Below are positions 53,916 to 63,100 of a stretch of DNA of 64,000 nt, one piece after another. The DNA is from Lasioglossum baleicum (taxonomy: Eukaryota; Arthropoda; Insecta; Hymenoptera; Halictidae). Each line of letters opens with the position of its first letter. Positions within the stretch are counted from its first letter, which is position 1. The stretch is taken from the NCBI RefSeq assembly GCF_051020765.1, contig NW_027469225.1, positions 62,001 to 126,000 of the forward strand, given 5' to 3'. Both the position numbers and the translations under genes were made by a program. Under the pieces are notes generated by a model. It searched no databases. It was given only the letters and a program-made list of their open reading frames with translations, and had not been told where the DNA came from.

Positions 53916-56900
53916 AAACCTCGCACGTGTTTTTACTCGACTAGCCTGCGGGATGCATCCTCTCGCACGTGTTTTTGCTCGGCTAGCCTGCGGGATGCAT
54001 CCTCTCGCACGTGTTTTTGCTCGACTAGCCATGCGCATCCCAAAAAACCTGCGCATGCGCATCCCAAAAAACCTGCGCATGCGCATCCCAAAAAACCTGC
54101 GCATGCGCATCCCACAAAACCTGCGTATGCGCATCCCACAAAGCCTCGCACGTGTTTTTACTCGACTAGCCTGCGGGATGCATCCTCTCGCACGTGTTTT
54201 GCTCGACTAGCCATGCGCATCCCAAAAAACCTGCGCATGCGCATCCCAAAAAACCTGCGCATGCGCATCCCAAAAAACCTGCGCATGCGCATCCCAAAAA
54301 ACCTGCGCATGCGCATCCCACAAAACCTGCGTATGCGCATCCCACAAAACCTCGCACGTGTTTTTACTCGACTAGCCTGCGGGATGCATCCTCTCGCACG
54401 TGTTTTTGCTCGACTAGCCATGCGCATCCCAAAAAACCTGCGCATGCGCATCCCAAAAAACCTGCGCATGCGCATCCCAAAAAACCTGCGCATGCGCATC
54501 CCACAAAACATACGTATGCGCATCCCACAAAACCTCGCACGTGTTTTTACTCGACTAGCCTGCGGGATGCATCCTCTCGCACGTGTTTTTACTCGACTAG
54601 CCTGCGGGATGCATCCTCTCGCACGTGTTTTTGCTCGACTAGCCATGCGCATCCCAAAAAACCTGCACATGCGCATCCCAAAAAACCTGCTAATGCGCAT
54701 CCCACAAAACCTGCGCATGCGCATCCCACAAAACCTCGCACGTGTTTTTACTCGACTAGCCTGCGGGATGCATCCTCTCGCACGTGTTTTTACTCGACTA
54801 GCCTGCGGGATGCATCCTCTCGCACGTGTTTTTACTCGACTACCCTGCGGGATGCATCCTCTCGCACGTGTTTTGCTCGACTAGCCATGCGCATCCCAAA
54901 AAACCTGCGCATGCGCATCCCAAAAAACCTGCGCATGCGCATCCCACAAAACCTGCGTATGCGCATCCCACAAAACCTCGCACGTGTTTTTACTCGACTA
55001 GCCTGCGGGATGCATCCTCTCGCACGTGTTTTGCTCGACTAGCCATGCGCATCCCAAAAAACCTGCGCATGCGCATCCCAAAAAACCTGCGCATGCGCAT
55101 CCCAAAAAACCTGCGCATGCGCATCCCACAAAACCTGCGCATGCGCATCCCACAAAACCTGCGCATGCGCATCCCACAAAACCTCGCACGTGTTTTTACT
55201 CGACTAGCCTGCGGGATGCATCCTCTCGCACGTGTTTTTACTCGACTAGCCTGCGGGATGCATCCTCTCGCACGTGTTTTGCTCGACTAGCCATGCGCAT
55301 CCCAAAAAACCTGCGCATGCGCATCCCAAAAAACCTGCGCATGCGCATCCCACAAAACCTGCGTATGCGCATCCCACAAAACCTCGCACGTGTTTTTACT
55401 CGACTAGCCTGCGGGATGCATCCTCTCGCACGTGTTTTTGCTCGACTAGCCATGCGCATCCCAAAAAACCTGCACATGCGCATCCCAAAAAACCTGCGCA
55501 TGCGCATCCCACAAAACCTCGCACGTGTTTTTACTCGACTAGCCTGCGGGATGCATCCTCTCGCACGTGTTTTTGCTCGGCTAGCCTGCGGGATGCATCC
55601 TCTCGCACGTGTTTTTGCTCGACTAGCCATGCGCATCCCAAAAAACCTGCGCATGCGCATCCCAAAAAACCTGCGCATGCGCATCCCACAAAACCTGCGT
55701 ATGCGCATCCCACAAAACCTCGCACGTGTTTTTACTCGACTAGCCTGCGGGATGCATCCTCTCGCACGTGTTTTGCTCGACTAGCCATGCGCATCCCAAA
55801 AAACCTGCGCATGCGCATCCCAAAAAACCTGCGCATGCGCATCCCAAAAAACCTGCGCATGCGCATCCCAAAAAACCTGCGCATGCGCATCCCACAAAAC
55901 CTGCGTATGCGCATCCCACAAAACCTCGCACGTGTTTTTACTCGACTAGCCTGCGGGATGCATCCTCTCGCACGTGTTTTTGCTCGGCTAGCCTGCGGGA
56001 TGCATCCTCTCGCACGTGTTTTTGCTCGACTAGCCATGCGCATCCCAAAAAACCTGCGCATGCGCATCCCAAAAAACCTGCGCATGCGCATCCCAAAAAA
56101 CCTGCGCATGCGCATCCCACAAAACCTGCGTATGCGCATCCCACAAAGCCTCGCACGTGTTTTTACTCGACTAGCCTGCGGGATGCATCCTCTCGCACGT
56201 GTTTTGCTCGACTAGCCATGCGCATCCCAAAAAACCTGCGCATGCGCATCCCAAAAAACCTGCGCATGCGCATCCCAAAAAACCTGCGCATGCGCATCCC
56301 AAAAAACCTGCGCATGCGCATCCCACAAAACCTGCGTATGCGCATCCCACAAAACCTCGCACGTGTTTTTACTCGACTAGCCTGCGGGATGCATCCTCTC
56401 GCACGTGTTTTTGCTCGACTAGCCATGCGCATCCCAAAAAACCTGCGCATGCGCATCCCAAAAAACCTGCGCATGCGCATCCCAAAAAACCTGCGCATGC
56501 GCATCCCACAAAACATACGTATGCGCATCCCACAAAACCTCGCACGTGTTTTTACTCGACTAGCCTGCGGGATGCATCCTCTCGCACGTGTTTTTACTCG
56601 ACTAGCCTGCGGGATGCATCCTCTCGCACGTGTTTTTGCTCGACTAGCCATGCGCATCCCAAAAAACCTGCACATGCGCATCCCAAAAAACCTGCTAATG
56701 CGCATCCCACAAAACCTGCGCATGCGCATCCCACAAAACCTCGCACGTGTTTTTACTCGACTAGCCTGCGGGATGCATCCTCTCGCACGTGTTTTTACTC
56801 GACTAGCCTGCGGGATGCATCCTCTCGCACGTGTTTTTACTCGACTACCCTGCGGGATGCATCCTCTCGCACGTGTTTTGCTCGACTAGCCATGCGCATC

Positions 56901-57542
56901 CCAAAAAACCTGCGCATGCGCATCCCAAAAAACCTGCGCATGCGCATCCCACAAAACCTGCGTATGCGCATCCCACAAAACCTCGCACGTGTTTTTACTC
57001 GACTAGCCTGCGGGATGCATCCTCTCGCACGTGTTTTGCTCGACTAGCCATGCGCATCCCAAAAAACCTGCGCATGCGCATCCCAAAAAACCTGCGCATG
57101 CGCATCCCAAAAAACCTGCGCATGCGCATCCCACAAAACCTGCGCATGCGCATCCCACAAAACCTGCGCATGCGCATCCCACAAAACCTCGCACGTGTTT
57201 TTACTCGACTAGCCTGCGGGATGCATCCTCTCGCACGTGTTTTTACTCGACTAGCCTGCGGGATGCATCCTCTCGCACGTGTTTTGCTCGACTAGCCATG
57301 CGCATCCCAAAAAACCTGCGCATGCGCATCCCAAAAAACCTGCGCATGCGCATCCCACAAAACCTGCGTATGCGCATCCCACAAAACCTCGCACGTGTTT
57401 TTACTCGACTAGCCTGCGGGATGCATCCTCTCGCACGTGTTTTTGCTCGACTAGCCATGCGCATCCCAAAAAACCTGCACATGCGCATCCCAAAAAACCT
57501 GCGCATGCGCATCCCACAAAACCTCGCACGTGTTTTTACTCG
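53916..57542. repeat. 2005-bp higher-order duplication, second copy cut by the LTR
   Basis: About 53916-55537 matches 55921-57542 at offset 2005. Shared rare variants are CACAAAACATACGTATGCG, CCTGCTAATGCGC and CCCACAAAGCCTCG. The second copy stops where the LTR begins, and the equivalent position in the first copy (55537/55538) continues as uninterrupted satellite. Confidence 0.88.
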
Positions 57543-57744
57543 TGTTACGGATGACGAACAGGTGTTCAATATCATCTCTGGCAGGAACCGTCCTAGATAA
57601 ACGAACAGAGTTTTTCCCTAGATAAATCTACATAATTGTTTAGGTTAGTTTAGGGCCCAAACGTACGCACGACCAACTGGTCGTTGACAAAATACGAATG
57701 TTCACTTGAAGGGTACTGACAAGTACCACCCGTCATTGCAGGGC

Positions 57745-57751
57745 TATATAA
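57745..57751 (+). promoter_or_regulatory. LTR TATA box
   Basis: TATATAA lies in GGGCTATATAAGCCC, so the box is flanked by GGGCT/AGCCC arms. It sits about 200 bp into the LTR, on the same strand as gag-pol. A start site 25-30 bp downstream would fall near 57775; no strong arthropod TCAGT initiator is evident there. Confidence 0.7.
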
Positions 57752-58159
57752 GCCCTTGCATTTCTACTCTCGTGGGCTAGTACTGTCGTAATCACGAATA
57801 GTGTCGCGTCGTGCTGCATCTCGGAAGTCAACTACCAGTGAGATCGGACGTTCGTTCCTTTTGAATCAAAGTTTAACCGTACAGATTCCGCGAGTTCGGT
57901 CTAAAATCTGTTAGGCAGTGACAAGGTTGCTCCGAGTCCCCCGCATTGCCAGTGCGTCAACACCGTGCGTCTTAGCTTAGGTAATACCACCTTTCAATTT
58001 CTTTCCTATTCTAAATTCAGTTCATTCGCGACACAAATACACTTGTAGAACGAAACTCTATAGTAAGAATATATTTGTCTTCTTTTGATAATTAACTCAA
58101 ATTCATTAAACCCATAATTATCGTCCAATATCCTAACCAAGTAATTGAACGTCCCCACA

Positions 58160-58189
58160 TGATACAATCTTACCGCTCGGATTGTATCA
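58160..58189 (+). other. 10-bp perfect inverted repeat in the LTR
   Basis: TGATACAATC (58160-58169) and GATTGTATCA (58180-58189) are perfect reverse complements separated by 10 bases. In RNA this makes a stable stem-loop about 40 nt before the six-hairpin array. As DNA it could be a dimeric protein site. Confidence 0.75.
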
Positions 58190-58228
58190 ATTAAATTATA
58201 CTAGTTACGAGGCTTACTAATTATCCTA

Positions 58229-58522
58229 GCAATTCCCTGATTAACCATCAGGTTCTTTCGCGACATTCCAATTGTCCGAACAGAGATTTATCCAACCTAG
58301 CGGCTCCCCAGTTTCGCATTGGGTTCGTCCGCATCCTAACAGCTCCCTGATTTCGCATCAGGTTCGCCTGTGCTATTATACAACCTCCTAGCAGCTCCCC
58401 GGTTTTGCATCGGGTTCGTCTGCGTTTGACTCCATTCCTAGAGGCTCCCTGACTTCGCGTCAGGTTCGTCCTCGCTGTCAATAATCCTAGCGGCTCCCCA
58501 ATTTCGCATTGGGTTCGTCCGC
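58229..58522 (+). other. Six covarying 33-nt two-tier hairpin elements in the LTR
   Basis: Six elements start at 58229, 58300, 58339, 58391, 58441 and 58490. Each is preceded by CCTA and has the plan outer 4 nt, CTC, inner 6 nt, 5-nt loop (mostly TTCGC), inner 6 nt, TTCGT or TTCGC, outer 4 nt. Inner stems are CCTGAT/ATCAGG, CCCAGT/ATTGGG, CCTGAT/ATCAGG, CCCGGT/ATCGGG, CCTGAC/GTCAGG and CCCAAT/ATTGGG. Outer stems of elements 2-6 are GCGG/CCGC, ACAG/CTGT, GCAG/CTGC, GAGG/CCTC and GCGG/CCGC; element 1 (GCAA/TCGC) has one mismatch and is the most diverged. Stems change in paired fashion while loops stay fixed, so RNA structure is probably under selection. The role is unknown; packaging, Gag binding, dimerisation or translation control of genomic RNA are possible. 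Confidence 0.85.
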
Positions 58523-58614
58523 GTTCCTTAACTAACAAATTTATATCATATTCCTAGGGTAATAACCCTTCGCCGGCCACTCGTGCTGCTCGCGGCCCTG
58601 GCTCGTAACAGAAC

Positions 58615-58632
58615 TGGTGACAGCGGTGGGAT
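58615..58632 (+). other. Primer binding site, tRNA-Leu-like
   Basis: TGGTGACAGCGGTGGGAT begins four bases after the LTR end. Its reverse complement ends in CCA and reads like the 3' end of a eukaryotic tRNA-Leu (ATCCCACCGCTG then a few bases then CCA). This would prime minus-strand DNA synthesis. The tRNA assignment is from memory of tRNA-Leu 3' ends. Confidence 0.8.
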
Positions 58633-58707
58633 CTGTTCAATTATTTTAGGATCACTTTAATTTGGGTTTACTACGTTAAATTACTCGTAGCTGAGTATTG
58701 ACAATAT

Positions 58708-58866
58708 ACTAGTTTTCCTAGTTACGTCTCAATATTATTAGCAATATACTAGTTTTCGCTAGTCACGCTTTTATACCAATGATATACTAGTTTTCCTAGT
58801 TAAAAGGTTTCGATATACTAGTTTTCCTAGTTGAAAGGTTTCGGTAATATACTAGTTTTCTCTAGT
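58708..58866 (+). repeat. Five ACTAG/CTAGT hairpin repeats in the gag leader
   Basis: The motif ATATACTAG, TTTTC (or TTTTCG, TTTTCT), CTAGT occurs at 58708-58722, 58748-58763, 58786-58800, 58817-58831 and 58851-58866, spaced 31-40 bp. ACTAG and CTAGT are perfect inverted arms. Spacer sequences differ more than the hairpins. A four-codon upstream ORF (58779-58790, ATG ATA TAC TAG) overlaps the third copy. The stretch 58633-58700, between the PBS and the first repeat, shows nothing else. Confidence 0.8.
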
Positions 58867-58880
58867 TACATTCTTTAAAA

Positions 58881-60101
58881 ATGCCGAATTCAGCTGCAAA
58901 TACTTCTTCCGTTGACATAATGAACTTGACGGTTTCACTTGCAAATTCTATGTCGCTGTTGACGCAAAAGACATGCTTACAGAATATTACTTCGACAATT
59001 CCGACCTTTAACGGGGAAGACCCCTCTTTGATTCGTTTCGCGCAAACTTTAGAGGACGGGTTAACTTTGATTCCGGAGGGTACGGAAACCGAGTATCTGG
59101 CAATTGTTCTTACTAAGCTCGTCGGGCCAGCACGTAGATGCACATTAGAGCACAAGTTTACTACCGTAAAAGCGTTAATTCAACATTTGAAGAAACGGTT
59201 CGCTCCCGGCAAGAGCCTATCATATTATCAAGTGGAAATCGCGAAACTACATATTCGCGAAGGAGAAAGCCTACGACAATACATCGATAGGACAAGCCAC
59301 TTGGACTACTGTACGCGCGGAGCCATGAGGGAAAAATACGAGGCACATGCTGAAGAATTTATCAAATTGATGGAAAAGGACGTCATTGAAAACTTCATCG
59401 ATGGATTACCGGATCGGATTTCCCTGAAGGTGTCGGCTATCTTGAAGGATATAAAAAATCTGGAGGATGCTTACGACGCCGTGCTACAGATAGATAAACG
59501 ATTAAGGAATCGACGACAGTCGCCTCGGAGTGAATCACCATCAAGGTGGTCCCGCCGAGATTCATATGACCAGGACTCTCGCTACCGCGATCGTGAAGTG
59601 TCATATCCCTTATCTCCAAGCAAAAATGACCGACACAGGGATCAACGCACGAGACCATCTGGTTTTGAGGAGGAGAGAGAAGGACGAGCGTCTGCCTGGA
59701 CCTTGCGTCACAGGAGCCCCTCCGGTTCCCCCTCCAACCGTTCGGATTCGTCAATTGTGAGAGACGGAGAGAAACGGTATACAATTTTAAAAAATTCCGA
59801 TAGGAATCGCATGTCAAAATCGTATTGTTGGCATTGCGGAACATCCGGACACGATGGAAAATTCTGCAAGAATCGACCGCGTAGTCCGCGATTCCAAAGA
59901 GATTCGCGAGATTCGTCCGTGGAATCGAACAAATCTTTAAACTTCGATCGCGCTCACCGTACAGGCGACACGATGAGCGAAAACAAAGAAGTTCGCCAAA
60001 GAACTGTCCGCTTCGAGGAAAAACCCTCATCAAGGAAGCTCCAGCACCACGAATCAAAATCAAAATCCCAGAACTGGAATCAGGCACGGGAGAATTTCTA
60101 A
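58881..60101 (+). CDS. gag: Gag polyprotein of the gypsy-type retrotransposon
   Basis: The 406-residue Gag would form the virus-like particle that packages element RNA in the cytoplasm. Residues about 41-200 match the retrotransposon Gag (capsid-like) family: PTFNGED at 41-47, then a helical region with a GESLRQYIDR segment near 127 that recalls the major homology region. Residues about 205-300 are basic and rich in Arg, Ser and Asp (SR-like), probably disordered and RNA-binding. A single CCHC zinc knuckle, C-X2-C-X4-H-X4-C, occupies residues 316-329 (nucleocapsid). The tail is charged. The start is the first ATG of the frame, in a good context with A at -3, 270 nt after the LTR. No signal peptide or membrane segment is seen. 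The last 217 nt overlap pol in the -1 frame. Confidence 0.93.
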   Translation: MPNSAANTSSVDIMNLTVSLANSMSLLTQKTCLQNITSTIPTFNGEDPSLIRFAQTLEDGLTLIPEGTETEYLAIVLTKLVGPARRCTLEHKFTTVKALIQHLKKRFAPGKSLSYYQVEIAKLHIREGESLRQYIDRTSHLDYCTRGAMREKYEAHAEEFIKLMEKDVIENFIDGLPDRISLKVSAILKDIKNLEDAYDAVLQIDKRLRNRRQSPRSESPSRWSRRDSYDQDSRYRDREVSYPLSPSKNDRHRDQRTRPSGFEEEREGRASAWTLRHRSPSGSPSNRSDSSIVRDGEKRYTILKNSDRNRMSKSYCWHCGTSGHDGKFCKNRPRSPRFQRDSRDSSVESNKSLNFDRAHRTGDTMSENKEVRQRTVRFEEKPSSRKLQHHESKSKSQNWNQARENF

Positions 60102-63100
60102 TTGATGGTGGAGCATCCGTAAATTTAGTCGTTCTTGACGTTTTAGGAGAAGGAGCAGAAATTGTTTCACGCGAAGAAATTGAAATAACTGGTCTTACTA
60201 CAAATCCAATTCGCACTCTAGGAACTACGATACTTCACATACACGAAGCTCCTGCGTTTTTCTACGTAGTGAAGCGCCTTGCAATAGAAGCAGATGGACT
60301 TATAGGAAGCCCATTTTTAAAACAGGAAGAAGCAGAAATTTCTTATTACCATGGGACACTGGTATTAAAAAATAAGCCCATCAGGCCTATTCGATTTTCA
60401 AATTACCAGCAGGACTCAGATGTACGGACCAAACATCGCATCGATGCCCGAACATCTCAACAGATTGCCATAAGAATAGCTAATCCAAGGATAAAAGAAG
60501 GCTATTTACCACGCATAAAAACACACAAACAACTCTACATAGGAGAAGCCGCCGTCCTGAACGACGGAGGAAAATGTCATGTTATGGCAACCAACACTAG
60601 CGAGGAAGCCATAGACGTAGAAATAGAGCCACAAATCGTGGAACCTTACGACATTTTGAGCACATCAGATGAAGATATTTATTCAGAGGTACGTCAACAT
60701 TGTAATTTCAAAACTAGAGAAGATAGGATACAGGGAATCTCCGAAACGCTAAATTTGAGTCACCTGAACAAAGAAGAACGGTGTAGCATCACCGCATTGA
60801 TAAAGGAATTTCCCGATCGATTTTATCTCCCCGGAGATAAATTAGGGAAGGCATCTGATTTCAAGCACTCCTTACATACAACTGATGAGATTCCGATTAA
60901 CACGAGACAGTATCGCTACCCTCCTGTACACCAAGAGGAAATAAAAAAGCAAATCAATGGCTTATTATCCGATGGTATTATTACTCCGTCGAAATCTCCG
61001 TACAATTCACCCTTGTGGATTGTACCCAAAAAACCAGATGCGCAAGGAAACAAACGTTGGCGCATGGTAATAGATTTTCGTGCGCTTAACGAGAAGACCA
61101 TTTCCGATAAATATCCACTGCCTCAAATTACGGAAATATTGGATCGTCTCGGAGGAGCCAAATACTTCTCCGTTTTCGATCTTGCCAGTGGGTTCCACCA
61201 AATAGAAATGGATCCGAAAGACAGACAGAAGACAGCTTTCACCACCCCTAATGGACATTATGAATTTTCACGAATGCCGTTTGGTTTGAAAAATGCACCA
61301 CCTACTTTTCAACGCCTCATGGATCAGGTATTAACTGGACTCCAGGGAACGGACGTTTTCATTTACCTGGATGATATCGTGGTTTACGCTGCGTCATTAC
61401 ACGAACACAACATTAAAGTCAGGAAATTATTAAACCGTTTGCGAGAACATGGTTTAACTCTTCAAACCAATAAATGCGAATTCTTACGAAAAGAAGTTGC
61501 ATACCTTGGACATATTATTTCAAGACAGGGAGTAAAACCTGATCCCCGAAAATTAAAGGCTGTCAAGGATTTCCCAACGCCTACCTCACAGAAAAATATA
61601 CAACAGTTTTTGGGTTTAGTAGGATATTACCGAAGATTCGTACCAGATTTCACTACAAAAGCAAAATCTTTAATTGACCTTCTAGGAAAGGGCAGAAAAT
61701 TCAAATGGACTGAAGAACAGGAAAACAGTTTCAAGCAGTTACGTGAAGAACTCTGTCGAGAGCCTATTTTACAATATCCAGATTTCAGCAAACCATTCGT
61801 CATTACAACAGACGCCTCTGAATATGCCGTTGGAGCCGTGCTTAGTCAAGGCGAAATAGGAAATGATCTGCCGATCGCTTATGCATCACGTAGCCTCAAC
61901 AAAGCAGAGAGAAATTATTCAGCCACGGAAAAAGAATGTTTAGCAATGGTATACGCCGTCATATATTTCCGACCGTATGTGTACGGAACAAAATTCACAT
62001 TGGTTACAGATCATCGACCATTAGTTTGGCTGCATTCTGTGAAAGATCCGACATCAAGACTCATGAAATGGAAGCTCCGACTATTAGAATATGATTATCA
62101 GGTTGTCCATAAATCTGGAAAAACAAATAAGAATGCTGATGCATTATCACGTAATCCTACTTCCACCTGTTTACCACTCATCCCGAGGGAAGTCAAAGAC
62201 CCCGATTTTAAAATCCAAATACCGAAAACAGCTGTCGACGCTGTTTCAATAGGACAACGCGTCAGACAACTACATCGAGACCGAGAAAAACGGCCGAAAT
62301 ATCAACAAACAAGCAGCAGTTCAGATGAGACGGAACAACCCGCCCTGGGGAAGGTTCAACACTCACCAATTATTAACATAAATAGAACTCTTCCGAGTTT
62401 ATCTAAAGAGATAGTGATGCCAGACGAAGATCAGGACAACGCACACCATTTTTTGCCCGCAGCAAACTCCACAGAAATTTTTTCTACGGATAAGAATACG
62501 ACCTTATCTGGTGATTTAATTTCGTTTGAGGAGCCACTGGAAAACACCGTTATAGAGAATAGGAACAATTTACAGCAGGATGTACCCTACATACCGCAGG
62601 TACCATTTCCTGAAATAGGTGGAATTTTGCAACCCAACGTAATTCGATTTCCAAACAATATAATACGCAAAGCAAGGACGCGGCAACTACCTGATCGCAC
62701 AGCCGACCCTTACCCATTCTTTGACGCCGATACCGATGGTTCTTCTACCGAAACTGACCTGGAAGCGCCGCCGGAACCGAAACAGAGGATTAGCATTTCT
62801 TCAAACACCCTTACCGCAAAGGAAGACCATTATGTACATTTCATATCAGCTGATCGCAACCTAATAACCCCCGTAGGAAAACTGTTACTGGACACGGGAT
62901 TGATAAATAAGCAAGAACTTTTAGCTGCACGACCGAAAAAGGGACAGGTCATAATTTCAAACAATGGGTTATTTAAAACCTTCAGCATTGTAATTTCCGA
63001 TAACTTCTATGATAAACCAAAAGGATTGGATATAATTAATGGATTGAAAACTCTTCAATCTGCTTTAGAACAAAATAGGAGCAAATCTTTTCGAATATCC

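Larger units (their letters stand above)
23371..57542. repeat. Two-module satellite array, right segment
   Basis: This is the same 42-bp/24-bp satellite, resuming inside a 24-bp unit after a 344-bp non-satellite patch. It ends abruptly inside a 42-bp monomer, after the bases ACTCG, where a retrotransposon LTR begins. Towards the right end (about 48-57.5 kb) B blocks with long runs of 24-bp units become more common. In the centre (to about 42 kb) the GTTATTACTCG and CTGCAGGATGCTTCC variants dominate. Near-identical higher-order copies indicate recent amplification. The array probably continues beyond the element, outside the window. Confidence 0.97.
57543..58610 (+). repeat. 5' long terminal repeat, 1068 bp
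   Basis: The LTR starts TGTTACG (57543-57549) and ends CGTAACA (58604-58610), a perfect 7-bp inverted terminal repeat with TG...CA ends, followed four bases later by a PBS. A TATA box at 57745 implies U3 of about 230 bp and a transcript start near 57775 (inferred). The rest, R and U5, is long and holds a 10-bp inverted repeat (58160-58189) and six covarying hairpin elements (58229-58522). No AATAAA is seen; ATTAAA at 58105-58110 and 58190-58195 are weak poly(A) candidates. Confirmation of both ends needs the 3' LTR. Confidence 0.9.

Noticed and set aside
1..57542. Many open frames of 60 to more than 1500 codons on both strands of the satellite, with Arg-, Ser- or Pro/Lys-rich repeats
   Set aside because: The 42- and 24-bp units are multiples of three and lack stops in several frames, so all such frames stay open at once. 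Frames end where a T is lost and overlap each other on both strands. No unique domain, no start context and no codon bias that favours one frame was seen.
1..57542. CRISPR array
   Set aside because: There are direct tandem repeats without unique spacers, in a eukaryotic context.
1..57542. CENP-B box in the 42-bp monomer (CTCG...CGGG)
   Set aside because: The consensus needs TTCG and seven bases before CGGG; the monomer has CTCG and nine.
57543..57602. Satellite-derived protein frame continuing into the LTR
   Set aside because: The frame crosses the insertion junction by chance and stops within 60 bases.
58229..58522. tRNA genes or Pol III B boxes (GGTTCG in each hairpin element)
   Set aside because: The conserved A after GGTTCG and the final CC are missing, there is no A box or acceptor stem, and the 33-nt covarying hairpin fold explains the sequence better.
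58248..58538. Minus-strand 96-codon frame over the LTR hairpin array
   Set aside because: Its repetitive sequence is explained by the hairpin repeats, and it lies within the LTR.
59437..60216. Minus-strand 259-codon frame across gag and the start of pol
   Set aside because: It is a shadow of gag-pol, which has clear domains on the plus strand.
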